A stretch of DNA of 46,844 bases. Source: an uncultured Collinsella sp. Lineage in GTDB: Bacteria; Actinomycetota; Coriobacteriia; Coriobacteriales; Coriobacteriaceae. The translations under genes were made by a program, and so were the position numbers. How positions within the stretch are numbered: the first letter of the stretch is position 1; each line of letters starts with the position of its first letter. The notes below the pieces were generated by a model. It searched no databases. It was not told where the DNA came from and saw only the letters and a program-made list of their open reading frames with translations. This document shows positions 6,668-15,166 of this stretch, piece by piece. The stretch covers positions 1 through 46,844 of the forward strand of contig UQOJ01000010.1 of assembly GCA_900542635.1 (NCBI GenBank), read 5' to 3'.

Positions 6668-8671
6668 ATGGCTAAGTTTGACATCATCGCCGCGACCGGT
6701 TGCCCGACCGGCATTGCGCACACCTTCATGGCGAAGGAGGCGCTGGAGAAGGCAGCTGCCGAGCGCGGTCTGACCATTAAGGTCGAGACTCATGGCCAGG
6801 TCGGTGTCGAGAACGAGCTCACCAAGAGTGAGATCGCTGGTGCCAAGGCCGTCGTCGTCGCAGCCGATAAGGATGTCCAGGCTGAGCGTTTCGCCGGCAA
6901 GCCCATGGTTTCCGTTGGTGTTTCCAAGGCCCTGTCCGTTGAGGCCGCCGGTAAGCTGATTGACCGCGCGCTCGCCGCCAAGGGCGACAGCACGGTTGCA
7001 GCCGCTGCCGATGTCGAGGACGAGGTCGAGGAGAAGGAGTCCATCGGCCACATCATCTACAAGCACCTCATGAACGGCGTCAGCCACATGTTGGTCTTCG
7101 TCGTTGCCGGTGGTGTTCTGACCGCCGTCTCGTTCCTTTGGGGCATTACGTCCTTCGATTCGACTGCGTCTGACTACAACAGCTTTGCTGCGATGCTCAA
7201 GATCATCGGCGGCATCGCCATGAACCTTATGGTTCCGGTGCTTTCCGCCTACATCGCCGAATCCATCGGCAAGCGCCCGGCGCTCGTCCCCGGCTTTGTT
7301 GCCGGTATGATCGCCATCCAGGGCCTGCCTGTTAACGCCGAGACCGGCATGATCGACGCCGGTGGCGCCGGCGTGGGCTTCGGCTTCCTGGGCGGCATCG
7401 TCGGCGGCTTCCTCGCCGGCTATGTCATCCTGCTGCTCGAGAAGGTCTTTGCCGGCCTGCCCAAGAACCTGGACGGCCTCAAGGCTATCTTCCTGTACCC
7501 GCTGTTCTCGACGGCTATCGTCGGCCTGGTCATGCTCGGCATTTCCGGTCCCATGGCTGCCATCAACACCGCCATGATGGACTTCCTCAAGGGCCTGTCC
7601 GCCTCTGGCGCCGTTGTCCTGGGTCTTGCTATCGGCTGCATGTGCGCCTTTGACATGGGTGGCCCGGTCAACAAGGCTGCTTATGTCACTGGTACCGCTA
7701 TGCTCACCGAGGCTCTGGCCGCCGGTGTTGGCACCGATACCTACAACTTCGGCACCAACTTCATGGCTGCCGTCTCCGCCGCCTGCATCGTTCCGCCGCT
7801 GATCACCACCTTTGCCGTCGTTGTCGGCAAGAAGTACTTCAGCCAGGAGGATCACGACGCCGGTGTCGTCAACCTCATCCTTGGTTGCACCCACATCACC
7901 GAGGGCGCCATTCCGTTCATGACCAAGAACATCTGGCCCGTCATGCCCATCATGATGCTCGGTTCCTCTATCGCTTCGATCCTGACCATTATGTTCAACG
8001 TTCACGATCCGGCGCCTCACGGTGGCTTCCTGGTCCTGCCCGTTGTCGAGAACGGTCCGCTGTGGGTCCTCGCGATCCTCATCGGCGCTGTGGTCGGTGG
8101 CATCCTGTTCGTGGCCTTCAAGAAGTACGACTTCGAGAAGAATCAGAAGGCCGCTCCTGCAGCCAAGCCGGTTGAGGCCCCCAAGGCCGCTGCCGTCGAG
8201 GCCCCCAAGTCCGAGGCTGCCGACTTCGTGAAGGTCGAGAACGTCTTTGTCGCCGAGGACTTCGCTTCTCGTGACGAGGCTCTGAGCTTCGTTTCCAACC
8301 AGGCTGTCAAGGCCGGTATCGCCAGCGACTCCGACGCCGTGATGAACGCCTTCCTGGCCCGCGAGGCCGAGGGCACCACGGGCATGATGGAGGGCTTCGC
8401 CATCCCGCATGCCAAGTCCGACGCCATTACCGAGGCTGCCGTCATCGTCGTCAAGGACGAGTCCGGCGTGACCGGTTGGGACACCATGGACGGCGCTCCC
8501 GTCAACGTGGCTATCGCTCTGCTTATTCCGGGTGCACAGGCCGGCACCACGCACCTCAAGATCCTGTCCAAGGTTGCCGAGGCGCTCATGGACGAGGACT
8601 TCCGTGCCACCGTTAAGGGTTCCACCGACGCCGCCGAGATCGCCAAGACGATCAACGCCCGCCTGGTCTAA
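6668..8671 (+). CDS. fruA: Fructose-specific PTS transporter, IIB-IIC-IIA fused
   Basis: The 667-residue membrane protein takes up fructose and phosphorylates it, normally to fructose 1-phosphate. Domain order is IIB (residues 1-~100, phosphocysteine in ATGCPTG, Cys12), IIC (about 125-485, membrane-embedded, with many glycine-rich helices and the segment GFLGGIVGGFLAGY), an Ala/Pro/Lys linker, and IIA (about 525-667, phosphohistidine His581 in AIPHAKSD). The frame is open back to 6596, but ATG 6668 follows AAGGAGGG at 6656-6663 and begins at the normal IIB N-terminus. It is followed by a strong terminator, so it is transcribed apart from ptsHI. Confidence 0.95.
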   Translation: MAKFDIIAATGCPTGIAHTFMAKEALEKAAAERGLTIKVETHGQVGVENELTKSEIAGAKAVVVAADKDVQAERFAGKPMVSVGVSKALSVEAAGKLIDRALAAKGDSTVAAAADVEDEVEEKESIGHIIYKHLMNGVSHMLVFVVAGGVLTAVSFLWGITSFDSTASDYNSFAAMLKIIGGIAMNLMVPVLSAYIAESIGKRPALVPGFVAGMIAIQGLPVNAETGMIDAGGAGVGFGFLGGIVGGFLAGYVILLLEKVFAGLPKNLDGLKAIFLYPLFSTAIVGLVMLGISGPMAAINTAMMDFLKGLSASGAVVLGLAIGCMCAFDMGGPVNKAAYVTGTAMLTEALAAGVGTDTYNFGTNFMAAVSAACIVPPLITTFAVVVGKKYFSQEDHDAGVVNLILGCTHITEGAIPFMTKNIWPVMPIMMLGSSIASILTIMFNVHDPAPHGGFLVLPVVENGPLWVLAILIGAVVGGILFVAFKKYDFEKNQKAAPAAKPVEAPKAAAVEAPKSEAADFVKVENVFVAEDFASRDEALSFVSNQAVKAGIASDSDAVMNAFLAREAEGTTGMMEGFAIPHAKSDAITEAAVIVVKDESGVTGWDTMDGAPVNVAIALLIPGAQAGTTHLKILSKVAEALMDEDFRATVKGSTDAAEIAKTINARLV

Positions 8672-8709
8672 CTCCACGGTACGCGAATAACATCGCCCCC
8701 TGTAACAAA

Positions 8710-8743
8710 GGCGGAGCCCCTCTCCAGGGTCTCCGCCTTTTTT
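8710..8743 (+). terminator. Terminator of fruA
   Basis: A GC-rich stem (GGCGGAG with CTCCGCC, extended inward by CCCT/AGGG pairing) is followed by TTTTTT. It lies 39 bases after the fruA stop. Confidence 0.9.
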
Positions 8744-8758
8744 CTATCCCTCCCATAA

Positions 8759-8823
8759 GTTGCGGTGAAATTTGGACTGTTTAAACGATTCAACCCCAAA
8801 TTCAGTCCCTATTTCACCGCAAC
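8759..8823. repeat. GTTGCGGTGAAAT palindromic element, copy 1
   Basis: Two 21-base arms (8759-8779 and 8803-8823) are inverted copies with two mismatches around a 23-base centre. Related copies are at 17453-17473 (single arm) and 39643-39707 (both arms). Three occurrences in intergenic positions within 31 kb mark it as a dispersed repeat family of this genome. Confidence 0.8.
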
Positions 8824-8933
8824 CTATAAAAGGGTATAGAAGGGGCTACCTATCGAGCCTTTGTCGCGAACAGTTCATCAGCCAGAATTCCGTTCGCACG
8901 ATATTACTTTGGACCTACTGGGTTTCCGCAGCC

Positions 8934-9079
8934 TGCTCGCCCACAGGGGCCCGTGCGCGGCCTGTGAGATTTATCGCGAGTTCCGCACGAGCCGAAGAGC
9001 ACTTAATGTGCTCTTCGTGCGAGCAGGACTGTAGAGCAGGAAATCTCACAGGCCGCGCACGGGCCCCTGTGGGCGAGCA
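8934..9079. repeat. Nested palindrome with perfect 39-bp arms
   Basis: Positions 8934-8972 and 9041-9079 are perfect 39-base inverted copies. The 68 bases between them hold a second, imperfect hairpin centred on AGAGCAC-TTAAT-GTGCTCT. The inner part (8992-9040) recurs in reverse complement at 46795-46844. Open frames crossing it are by-products of the symmetry and not genes. Together with the repeat at 8759-8823 it occupies most of the fruA-ptsH gap; 8826-8933 shows nothing recognisable. Confidence 0.85.
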
Positions 9080-9170
9080 AGTGGACGACAAACACATCTG
9101 TCCAATAATTTGTCTGAAACATAATGAAAAACCGTTTGATGTGAGTTAATATAAACAACGTCGTGAATCT

Positions 9171-9215
9171 GACTCCTGCCACATGCATGACAGGGGTTAA
9201 ACACAAAAAGGAGTC
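9171..9215 (+). promoter_or_regulatory. ptsH leader: sequence able to pair with the ribosome-binding site
   Basis: GACTCCT (9171-9177) is the exact complement of AGGAGTC (9209-9215), which contains the ptsH ribosome-binding site. A second possible pairing, CCTG (9176-9179) with CAGG (9191-9194), would compete with the first. This could hide or free the site. A TAATAT -10-like box is at 9147-9152. Confidence 0.45.
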
Positions 9216-9219
9216 AATT

Positions 9220-9483
9220 ATGGTTTCTGAGAAGGCTACCCTCGTTAATCCTCAGGGTCTGCACATGCGTCCGGCTGGTCTGTTTGCCTCCACCATGGGC
9301 AAGTACGCCTGTGACGTGACGGTCGTCACCCCCGAGAAGGAGGTCAACGGCAAGTCCCCGATGGCTCTCATGGCTGCTGGTATCCCCTGCGGCACCGAGG
9401 TCGAGGTCAAGTGCGACGGCGCTGACGAGGCCGAGGCTCTGGCTGCTGCCATCGAGCTCATCAAGAGCGGTCTTGGCGAGTAG
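9220..9483 (+). CDS. ptsH: PTS phosphocarrier protein HPr
   Basis: This 87-residue protein passes phosphate from enzyme I to the sugar-specific IIA domains. The active histidine is His15 in GLHMRPAG, and Ser46 lies in NGKSPMALM, the site phosphorylated by HPr kinase in Firmicutes. The start ATG 9220 follows AAAAAGGAG; the frame is open further upstream, but that part would run through the leader hairpin. ptsI follows after 127 bases that contain a hairpin, which may keep HPr made in excess of enzyme I. Confidence 0.96.
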   Translation: MVSEKATLVNPQGLHMRPAGLFASTMGKYACDVTVVTPEKEVNGKSPMALMAAGIPCGTEVEVKCDGADEAEALAAAIELIKSGLGE

Positions 9484-9528
9484 AACTCAAACGGGTCGCA
9501 TGTTGAACAACTAAGTTCATATTTGGGG

Positions 9529-9564
9529 GCGCAGTGACCTGTTGTAAGGTAGCTGCGCTCTTTT
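9529..9564 (+). terminator. Weak terminator or attenuator between ptsH and ptsI
   Basis: GCGCAG (9529-9534) pairs with CTGCGC (9553-9558), and inside it ACCT pairs with AGGT. The stem is followed by TCTTTT. A leaky terminator here would let part of the transcripts continue into ptsI. Confidence 0.55.
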
Positions 9565-9610
9565 GTCATGGATATGGCAAAACGCTTTATCACATGACAC
9601 GGAGAGAGGA

Positions 9611-11320
9611 ATGGGAATGTATCAGGGAGTCAACGCTTCCGAGGGCATCGGCATCGGCACCGTCATGGTCGCCGTCGATCCCGACTTGACGTTTGAGCCG
9701 CACGAGGTTGCTGATTCGGCAGCAGAGAAGGAGCGCTATCAGACCGCTCTTTCGGTCTTCTGCGAGAAGACCCAGGCTCAGGCCGACCACATGAAGGAGA
9801 CGGTGGGCGAGGCCGAGGCCGAGATCATGAGCGGACACATTGTCCTGGCTCAGGATCCGGGTATGACCGACGCCATCAACGCCGCCATTGACGGCGGTAC
9901 CTGCGCCGAGCAGGCGCTCATGGACACCTCGACCATGTTCGAGAACATGTTCCTGTCCATGGACGACGAGATGTTCCGTCTGCGCGCGGCCGACATCGCC
10001 GACATCCGCACCGGTATTCTGGCCGAGCTGCTGGGCAAGGAGGTCGTCGACCTCTCCGTCCTGCCCGAGAACACCGTCGTTGTCGTGCACGACCTTACGC
10101 CGTCCATGACCGCCACGATCGATAAGGCCCACGTTGCCGGTATCGTCACCGAGACCGGTGGCCGCACGTCGCATTCCGCGATCATTGCGCGCGCCCTCGA
10201 GATCCCGGCTGTCCTTTCGGTTTCCAACAGCTGCACCGCGCTGCGCAACGGTATGACCGTTGTCGTCGACGGTGGCAAGGGTATCGTCGAGGCCGATCCC
10301 GACGAGGAGACGCTCGCTGCCTACACCGCCAAGGCCGAGGCCTTCGCTGCCGAGAAGGCAGCCCTCGAGGCCTTCCGTGGCAAGCCGTCCGTGACTGCCG
10401 ATGGCATCAAGAAGATCATCGCCTGCAACATCGGTAACCCCGATGACGTGCCCAACGCGCTCGATCACGACGCCGAGGCCATCGGTCTGTTCCGCTCCGA
10501 GTTCCTGTTCATGGACTCTGCCGAGCTTCCTTCCGAGGAGGAGCAGTTCAACGCCTACCGTAAGGTCGCCAGCGCGCTCAAGGGCGCTCCGGTCATCATC
10601 CGCACGCTCGATGTGGGTGGCGACAAGGAGATTCCGTATCTGCACATGGTCAAGGAAGATAACCCCTTCATGGGCTTCCGCGCCGTGCGTTACTGCCTGG
10701 CCAATCCCGACCAGTACAAGGTCCAGCTCCGCGCTCTGCTGCGCGCAAGCGCCTTCGGTGACGTCAAGATCATGATCCCGCTCGTCACCTGCGTCGAGGA
10801 GGTCTTGGCTGTCAAGGAGCTCGTCGAGCAGTGCAAGGCCGAGCTGACTGAAGAGGGTCGCAAGTTCAACGAGAACATCGAGGTTGGCATCATGGTCGAG
10901 ACGCCCGCCGCTTCGCTGCTCGCAGACCGTCTGGCCGAGGTCGCTGACTTCTTCTCCATCGGCACCAACGACCTGATCGGCTACACCATGTGCGCCGACC
11001 GTGGTAACGACACCATCTCCAACCTGTACCAGGTGTACTATCCCGCCGTGCTCCGCTCGCTCAAGAACATCATCGAGAGCGGCGTGAAGGCCGGCATCAT
11101 GGTCGGTATGTGCGGCGAGGCCGCTGCCGATCCGCTGCTCGAGCCGCTGCTGATCAGCTGGGGCCTTGAGGAGTTCTCGATGAGCGCTCCGTCGATCCTG
11201 CGCGCCCGCAAGACCATCAGCCAGTGGACCAAGGCCGAGTGCGACGAGCTCGCCGAGAAGGCGCTCGCCTGCAACACCGCCGCCGAGGTCAAGGCACTGC
11301 TCGAGTCCGCAGCTCGCTAA
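9611..11320 (+). CDS. ptsI: PTS enzyme I (phosphoenolpyruvate-protein phosphotransferase)
   Basis: This 569-residue cytoplasmic enzyme takes phosphate from phosphoenolpyruvate and passes it to HPr. Seen in order: the HPr-binding helical part, the phosphohistidine motif GGRTSHSAIIARALEIP (His188 from this start), and the PEP-binding barrel with GLFRSEFLFMD, GTNDLIGYTMCADRGN and the C-terminal MCGEAAADP. ATG 9611 (GGAG six bases upstream) and ATG 9617 (GAGG seven bases upstream) are both acceptable; the second would begin MYQGVNASEG. Confidence 0.96.
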   Translation: MGMYQGVNASEGIGIGTVMVAVDPDLTFEPHEVADSAAEKERYQTALSVFCEKTQAQADHMKETVGEAEAEIMSGHIVLAQDPGMTDAINAAIDGGTCAEQALMDTSTMFENMFLSMDDEMFRLRAADIADIRTGILAELLGKEVVDLSVLPENTVVVVHDLTPSMTATIDKAHVAGIVTETGGRTSHSAIIARALEIPAVLSVSNSCTALRNGMTVVVDGGKGIVEADPDEETLAAYTAKAEAFAAEKAALEAFRGKPSVTADGIKKIIACNIGNPDDVPNALDHDAEAIGLFRSEFLFMDSAELPSEEEQFNAYRKVASALKGAPVIIRTLDVGGDKEIPYLHMVKEDNPFMGFRAVRYCLANPDQYKVQLRALLRASAFGDVKIMIPLVTCVEEVLAVKELVEQCKAELTEEGRKFNENIEVGIMVETPAASLLADRLAEVADFFSIGTNDLIGYTMCADRGNDTISNLYQVYYPAVLRSLKNIIESGVKAGIMVGMCGEAAADPLLEPLLISWGLEEFSMSAPSILRARKTISQWTKAECDELAEKALACNTAAEVKALLESAAR

Positions 11321-11337
11321 TTTGGTATCAGAGGTAA

Positions 11338-11367
11338 CCGCGTGGTTGGAATGGGCCGGCCACGCGG
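11338..11367 (+). other. Intercistronic hairpin between ptsI and the kinase gene
   Basis: CCGCGTGG (11338-11345) pairs with CCACGCGG (11360-11367). There is no T-run, so it is more likely to be an RNA-stability or processing hairpin than a terminator. Confidence 0.5.
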
Positions 11368-11394
11368 CCCTCACATATACAGGGGGTACTGTAA

Positions 11395-12327
11395 ATGTTC
11401 TACACGCTAACCGCTAACCCGGCTGTCGACATGACGGTTTCGAGCTCTCCGCTCGAGCCCGACGAGAACGTCCGCACCGGCTCGGCCAGCTACACGGCTA
11501 ACGGCAAGGGCCTCGACGTGTCCTTCGCCTTTAAGAAGATGGGCGTCGACACCGTCGCGCTCGGCTTCTTCGCTGGCTTCACGGGCAAGTTTATCGTCGA
11601 GGAGGTCATGAACCTGGGTTGCCTCTGCCGCCCGGTCTGGACCGACGGTATCACGCGCATTAACACCTACGTCAACGATGGCCAGCACGAGTACGGCATC
11701 CTGAACCCCGGCGCCCCGATCACGCCGCAGCACCAGGAGGAGCTCTACAACATCCTGGACACCGCGGGCGATCTCGAGTGCCTGATCGTTTCCGGCTCCG
11801 TGCCTCCCAAAGCTACGCCCGACTTCCTGGCTCAGGTCATGGAGCACGCTCAGGCTCGTGGCGCCGACGTCGTCCTGGACCTGTCCTCCGACAAGCTCAA
11901 GGAGCTCGCTCACAAGAAGCCGCTGCTCATCAAGCCGAACCATCACGAGATGAAGGCCATCTTCGGCGTGCCGGTCGACACCGACGACGAGGTCCGCGTT
12001 GCCATGAAGATGGCTCACGACGCTGGCGTTCAGAACGTGCTGCTCACCCGTGGTAGCCGCGGCGACGCTTACTTCTCCAACGGCGAGGATATTTGGTACG
12101 CCAAGCGTGAGTTCAACATCAAGCTGGTCTCTTCCGTCTGCGCCGGCGACTGCACCCTCGCTGCGTTCCTGCACAAGTGGTACAGGGATCGCGACAACGT
12201 CGAGGAGGCCATGAAGCTCGCTATGGCCACCGGCGCCAACGTTGCCGAGTCCGTCGGCATTGGCGACTTCGGTCACGTCGACGAGTACAGCAAGCGCGTT
12301 GCTGTCCGCAAACTCGATCGTCAGTAA
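11395..12327 (+). CDS. fruK: 1-phosphofructokinase-like PfkB-family kinase, copy 1
   Basis: The 310-residue ribokinase-fold enzyme belongs to the fructose-1-phosphate/tagatose-6-phosphate kinase group, judged by the start FYTLTANPAVDMTV, the NGKGLDVSFAFKKMG glycine region and LLIKPNHHEM. With fruA in the same region it most likely converts fructose 1-phosphate to fructose 1,6-bisphosphate. The catalytic motif reads CAGD where the family normally has GAGD; the aspartate base is kept. It follows ptsI closely and ends at a strong terminator. A second kinase of the same length lies just downstream. Confidence 0.85.
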   Translation: MFYTLTANPAVDMTVSSSPLEPDENVRTGSASYTANGKGLDVSFAFKKMGVDTVALGFFAGFTGKFIVEEVMNLGCLCRPVWTDGITRINTYVNDGQHEYGILNPGAPITPQHQEELYNILDTAGDLECLIVSGSVPPKATPDFLAQVMEHAQARGADVVLDLSSDKLKELAHKKPLLIKPNHHEMKAIFGVPVDTDDEVRVAMKMAHDAGVQNVLLTRGSRGDAYFSNGEDIWYAKREFNIKLVSSVCAGDCTLAAFLHKWYRDRDNVEEAMKLAMATGANVAESVGIGDFGHVDEYSKRVAVRKLDRQ

Positions 12328-12355
12328 TCGAAACGCGACATATTCGTGCGCATGC

Positions 12356-12387
12356 GGCGCCCCGGTTTCGGCCGGGGCGCCTTTTTT
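12356..12387 (+). terminator. Terminator after kinase copy 1
   Basis: A perfect 10-bp GC stem (12356-12365 with 12372-12381) with a 6-base loop is followed by TTTTTT. Confidence 0.93.
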
Positions 12388-12476
12388 GTTCCGCCATGGG
12401 GGAGAGGTGTCCTGCCGTACTTCATCGCATCCACACCGTTCACCGAGTTGTCCTAGCCTTTTACCGATGCGTGGAA

Positions 12477-12482
12477 TATACT
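12477..12482 (+). promoter_or_regulatory. Candidate -10 box of kinase copy 2
   Basis: TATACT lies 34 bases before the start codon at 12517, after the preceding terminator, so the second kinase appears to have its own promoter. No clear -35. Confidence 0.4.
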
Positions 12483-12516
12483 TTCATTAACACGTTGCTT
12501 CGTGAAAGGAACATTC

Positions 12517-13449
12517 ATGATTTACACGCTCACTGCAAATCCCGCCATTGACTACAACATCGCCTGCGACGGCCTTGCTGCCAATACCGTCACGCGTACC
12601 CGCAACGCCGTATACACGCCCAACGGCAAGGGCCTCAACGTCTCGTTTACGCTCGACCACTACGGCGTCGACACCACGATCCTGGGCTTTTTCGCTGGTT
12701 TCTCGGGCGAGTTTATCGTTAAGGGCGCCGAGGCCCTGGGCGTGCCCGTCAAGCCCGTGTGGACCGACGGCATTACGCGCGTCAATGTGTTCCTCAACGC
12801 CGGCCCCGACACCGAGTACAACATGGTCAACGCCGGTGCCGCTATCAACGAGGCCAACGAGCAGGAGATGTTTGAGCTCATCGATTCGCTCGATGACATG
12901 ACCTGCCTGGTCATCAGTGGCTCGCTGCCTCCCAACACTTCCGAGGGCTTCTTGGCCGAGGTCCTGCGCCGTGTCAAGGCCAAGGGGGCCGAGTTCGTCC
13001 TCGACATCTCGAGCCATCAGCTGGCAGACCTCATTGCTCTGGAGCCACTGCTTATCAAGCCCAATGACGACGAACTGCTCGACATCTTTGGCATTAAGGT
13101 GAGCGGTGGCGACGATGAGTCCGTCAAGGGCGCTATGTCCGAGCTGCATGCCAAGGGCGCCAAGAACGTGCTGCTGACACTCGGTGGCGCCGGCGCGTAC
13201 TTCTCCAACGGCGAGCATATCTGGTTTGCCAACCGCACCTTTGAGGTCAAGCTGCTGTCGACCGTCTGCGCCGGCGATTCCTCGCTCGCTGCCTTCCTGT
13301 CCGTGTGGCACGACGCCCCCGAGCGCGTCGAGGACGCCCTGCGCCTTTCGATGGCCACTGGCGCCAACGTGGTCGAGTGCCCGGGCCTGGGCGACTTTGC
13401 CAAGGTGGACGAATACAAGAAGAACATTGAAGTTCGTCAGGTCTGCTAG
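12517..13449 (+). CDS. 1-phosphofructokinase-like PfkB-family kinase, copy 2
   Basis: This has the same length (310 residues) and architecture as the upstream kinase and many identical stretches (IYTLTANPAID, NGKGLNVSF, GFFAGFSGEFIV, VWTDGITRVN, SMATGANV), so the two are tandem paralogs. The motif is CAGDSSLAAF, again with Cys in place of the usual first Gly of GAGD. ATG 12517 has GAAAGGA six bases upstream; an in-frame ATG at 12502 lacks such a site. Its own promoter and terminator suggest separate control. The substrate could be fructose 1-phosphate or another ketose phosphate such as tagatose 6-phosphate. Confidence 0.83.
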   Translation: MIYTLTANPAIDYNIACDGLAANTVTRTRNAVYTPNGKGLNVSFTLDHYGVDTTILGFFAGFSGEFIVKGAEALGVPVKPVWTDGITRVNVFLNAGPDTEYNMVNAGAAINEANEQEMFELIDSLDDMTCLVISGSLPPNTSEGFLAEVLRRVKAKGAEFVLDISSHQLADLIALEPLLIKPNDDELLDIFGIKVSGGDDESVKGAMSELHAKGAKNVLLTLGGAGAYFSNGEHIWFANRTFEVKLLSTVCAGDSSLAAFLSVWHDAPERVEDALRLSMATGANVVECPGLGDFAKVDEYKKNIEVRQVC

Positions 13450-13471
13450 CCGCATCGAAAAATCGTTGCAG

Positions 13472-13507
13472 AACACCCGCTTTGGATCTCCGAGGCGGGT
13501 GTTTTTT
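13472..13507 (+). terminator. Terminator after kinase copy 2
   Basis: AACACCCGC (13472-13480) pairs with GCGGGTGTT (13495-13503), and the T-run continues to 13507. Confidence 0.88.
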
Positions 13508-13644
13508 GTGCGCTGGACGTATGTGGCGTCTGCTTTCTCGTTTTATTGAATCGACGGCGCGATTGCGTGTGCGCGCTTTCTTGTTTCTTGTTAGACTTCT
13601 TGAGAACCATCGATTAACGCTCGCAAGTGCAGGAGGCCATAGGC

Positions 13645-15039
13645 ATGTGCAATGTTTCGCTCAACGGTACGCAACCGTCCGATGCCTCCATTCGTGTTCT
13701 GCGTGCGCTCGAGGCAGCCGGTCTTGAGGCTTGGTACGTTGGCGGCTGGGTGCGCGACGCCCTGATGGGATGCCCCAGCCACGATGTTGATATGTGCTGT
13801 AGCGGCCTGTGGCAGGAGTCCAAGGCGGCGCTCGAGGCCGCTGATATCGCGGTCGTGGAGTCGGGCATTAAATTTGGCGGAATCACGGCTATTTCCGATG
13901 GCGAGCGTATCGAGGTCACCACGTACCGTCTGGATGGCTTTTACACCGATGGTCGCCATCCCCAGAGTGTGGAGCGTGCCGTCTCGCTCGAGGACGATTT
14001 GGCGCGCCGCGACTTTACCGTCAACGCCATGGCCTGGCATCCCGAGCGTGGGCTTGTCGACCGCTACAACGGCCAGGGTGACTTGGAGCGCAAGCTGATT
14101 CGCGCTGTCGGCGATCCCAAGCGTCGCTTTAACGAGGACGCCCTGCGCATGCTGCGTGCGGTACGCTTTGCCTGCCGCCTAGACTTTATGATTGAGCCCG
14201 AGACTAAGCGCGCGCTTGCCGAGTGCGCGCCGCTGCTCGATGCCGTGGCGCGTGAGCGTGTGGGTATTGAGCTCGAGGGCGTTCTTTCGACCGGTCATGG
14301 GGGAGACGCGATGCTCCGCTATCCCGAGCTCATCTGCGCCGCTGTGCCCGAGTTGGCAGCGGGTCGCGGGTTTGATCAACGCAGTGTCTATCATGCGTTT
14401 AACGTCTACGAGCATATCGCCCGTGTGCTGACGGTGGCGGGGGAGCTCGCGTTGTGTGACGGCGTCGCGCCCTCGTCGAGCCTGATGTGGGCGGCGTTTT
14501 TGCACGATGTGTCCAAGCCCGAGTGCTTCACGGTAGATCACGCCGGCAGCGGACACTTCTACGGTCATCCAGAGCTCGGCGCCAAGAAGGCGCGCGTCAT
14601 TATGGATCGCCTGGCGCTCTCGCACGACTTGGTGCGCGACGTGTGCCTGCTCATCAAATACCATGACAAGCCGCTGCGCCCTGAGCGTACTTGTCTCCTC
14701 AATATGATGCGAGCGCTTTCGGGCGAGGGCGTCGACACGGCCCGCCTGATTGACGAGCTCATGGACCTCAAGCGTGCCGACACACTTGGCAAGGCCCCGT
14801 CGTGCTTCTATTACGTCGAGACGATTGAGGAAATGCGCGCGCTGGCGCACGAGCTACTGGAGGCGGGGGAGCCCTATACGCTTAAGATGCTCGCCATCAA
14901 CGGCGGCGACCTGATCCGCGCCGGAGTCAAGCCCGGGCCGGAACTGGGTCAGCTTCTCAACTCCGCCCTCGACGCCGTGATCGAAGACAACATTCCCAAC
15001 GAGCGCGAAGCTCTTTTGGTCCATCTCAACTTGAATTAG
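13645..15039 (+). CDS. cca: CCA-adding enzyme / tRNA nucleotidyltransferase with HD domain
   Basis: This 464-residue class II nucleotidyltransferase adds or repairs the 3' CCA of tRNAs. Motifs seen: YVGGWVRDALMG, the catalytic DVD in HDVDMCCSG, RRDFTVNAMA, and the basic segment RRFNEDALRMLRAVRFA. A C-terminal HD domain (FLHDVSKPE, later LIKYHDKP) suggests an added phosphohydrolase activity, as in other Cca-HD proteins. ATG 13645 has AGGAGG at 13631-13636; the frame runs back to GTG 13627 but that start would precede the ribosome-binding site. A tRNA gene follows. Confidence 0.93.
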   Translation: MCNVSLNGTQPSDASIRVLRALEAAGLEAWYVGGWVRDALMGCPSHDVDMCCSGLWQESKAALEAADIAVVESGIKFGGITAISDGERIEVTTYRLDGFYTDGRHPQSVERAVSLEDDLARRDFTVNAMAWHPERGLVDRYNGQGDLERKLIRAVGDPKRRFNEDALRMLRAVRFACRLDFMIEPETKRALAECAPLLDAVARERVGIELEGVLSTGHGGDAMLRYPELICAAVPELAAGRGFDQRSVYHAFNVYEHIARVLTVAGELALCDGVAPSSSLMWAAFLHDVSKPECFTVDHAGSGHFYGHPELGAKKARVIMDRLALSHDLVRDVCLLIKYHDKPLRPERTCLLNMMRALSGEGVDTARLIDELMDLKRADTLGKAPSCFYYVETIEEMRALAHELLEAGEPYTLKMLAINGGDLIRAGVKPGPELGQLLNSALDAVIEDNIPNEREALLVHLNLN

Positions 15040-15103
15040 CTACCCAGTTTACCTGTGTGTTCCATAACCTGCCGACAATTTTTCGGCAATTTGGAATTTC
15101 TTC

Positions 15104-15132
15104 TTGCGCTGACGTTTTTTGTCCCGTAATAT
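15104..15132 (+). promoter_or_regulatory. Promoter of tRNA-Glu
   Basis: TTGCGC (15104-15109) and TAATAT (15127-15132) are separated by exactly 17 bases, with the tRNA starting 34 bases after the -10 box. Confidence 0.7.
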
Positions 15133-15166
15133 ATTTCCTCGCAGCACGGCAGTGCAGATGTCATGT

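Noticed and set aside
6566..8677. A 703-residue open frame opposite fruA
   Set aside because: It is an antisense by-product of biased codon use in a strongly supported fruA; the translation is Gly/Asp/His-rich with no known motifs.
8772..9149. A 125-residue open frame (plus) and a 60-residue frame (minus) across the nested palindrome
   Set aside because: Both run through the inverted arms, encode mirror-like low-complexity peptides, lack a ribosome-binding site, and are explained by the repeat.
9590..11374. A 594-residue open frame opposite ptsI
   Set aside because: Antisense to a full-length enzyme I with intact motifs, and the predicted protein resembles only the complement of biased codons.
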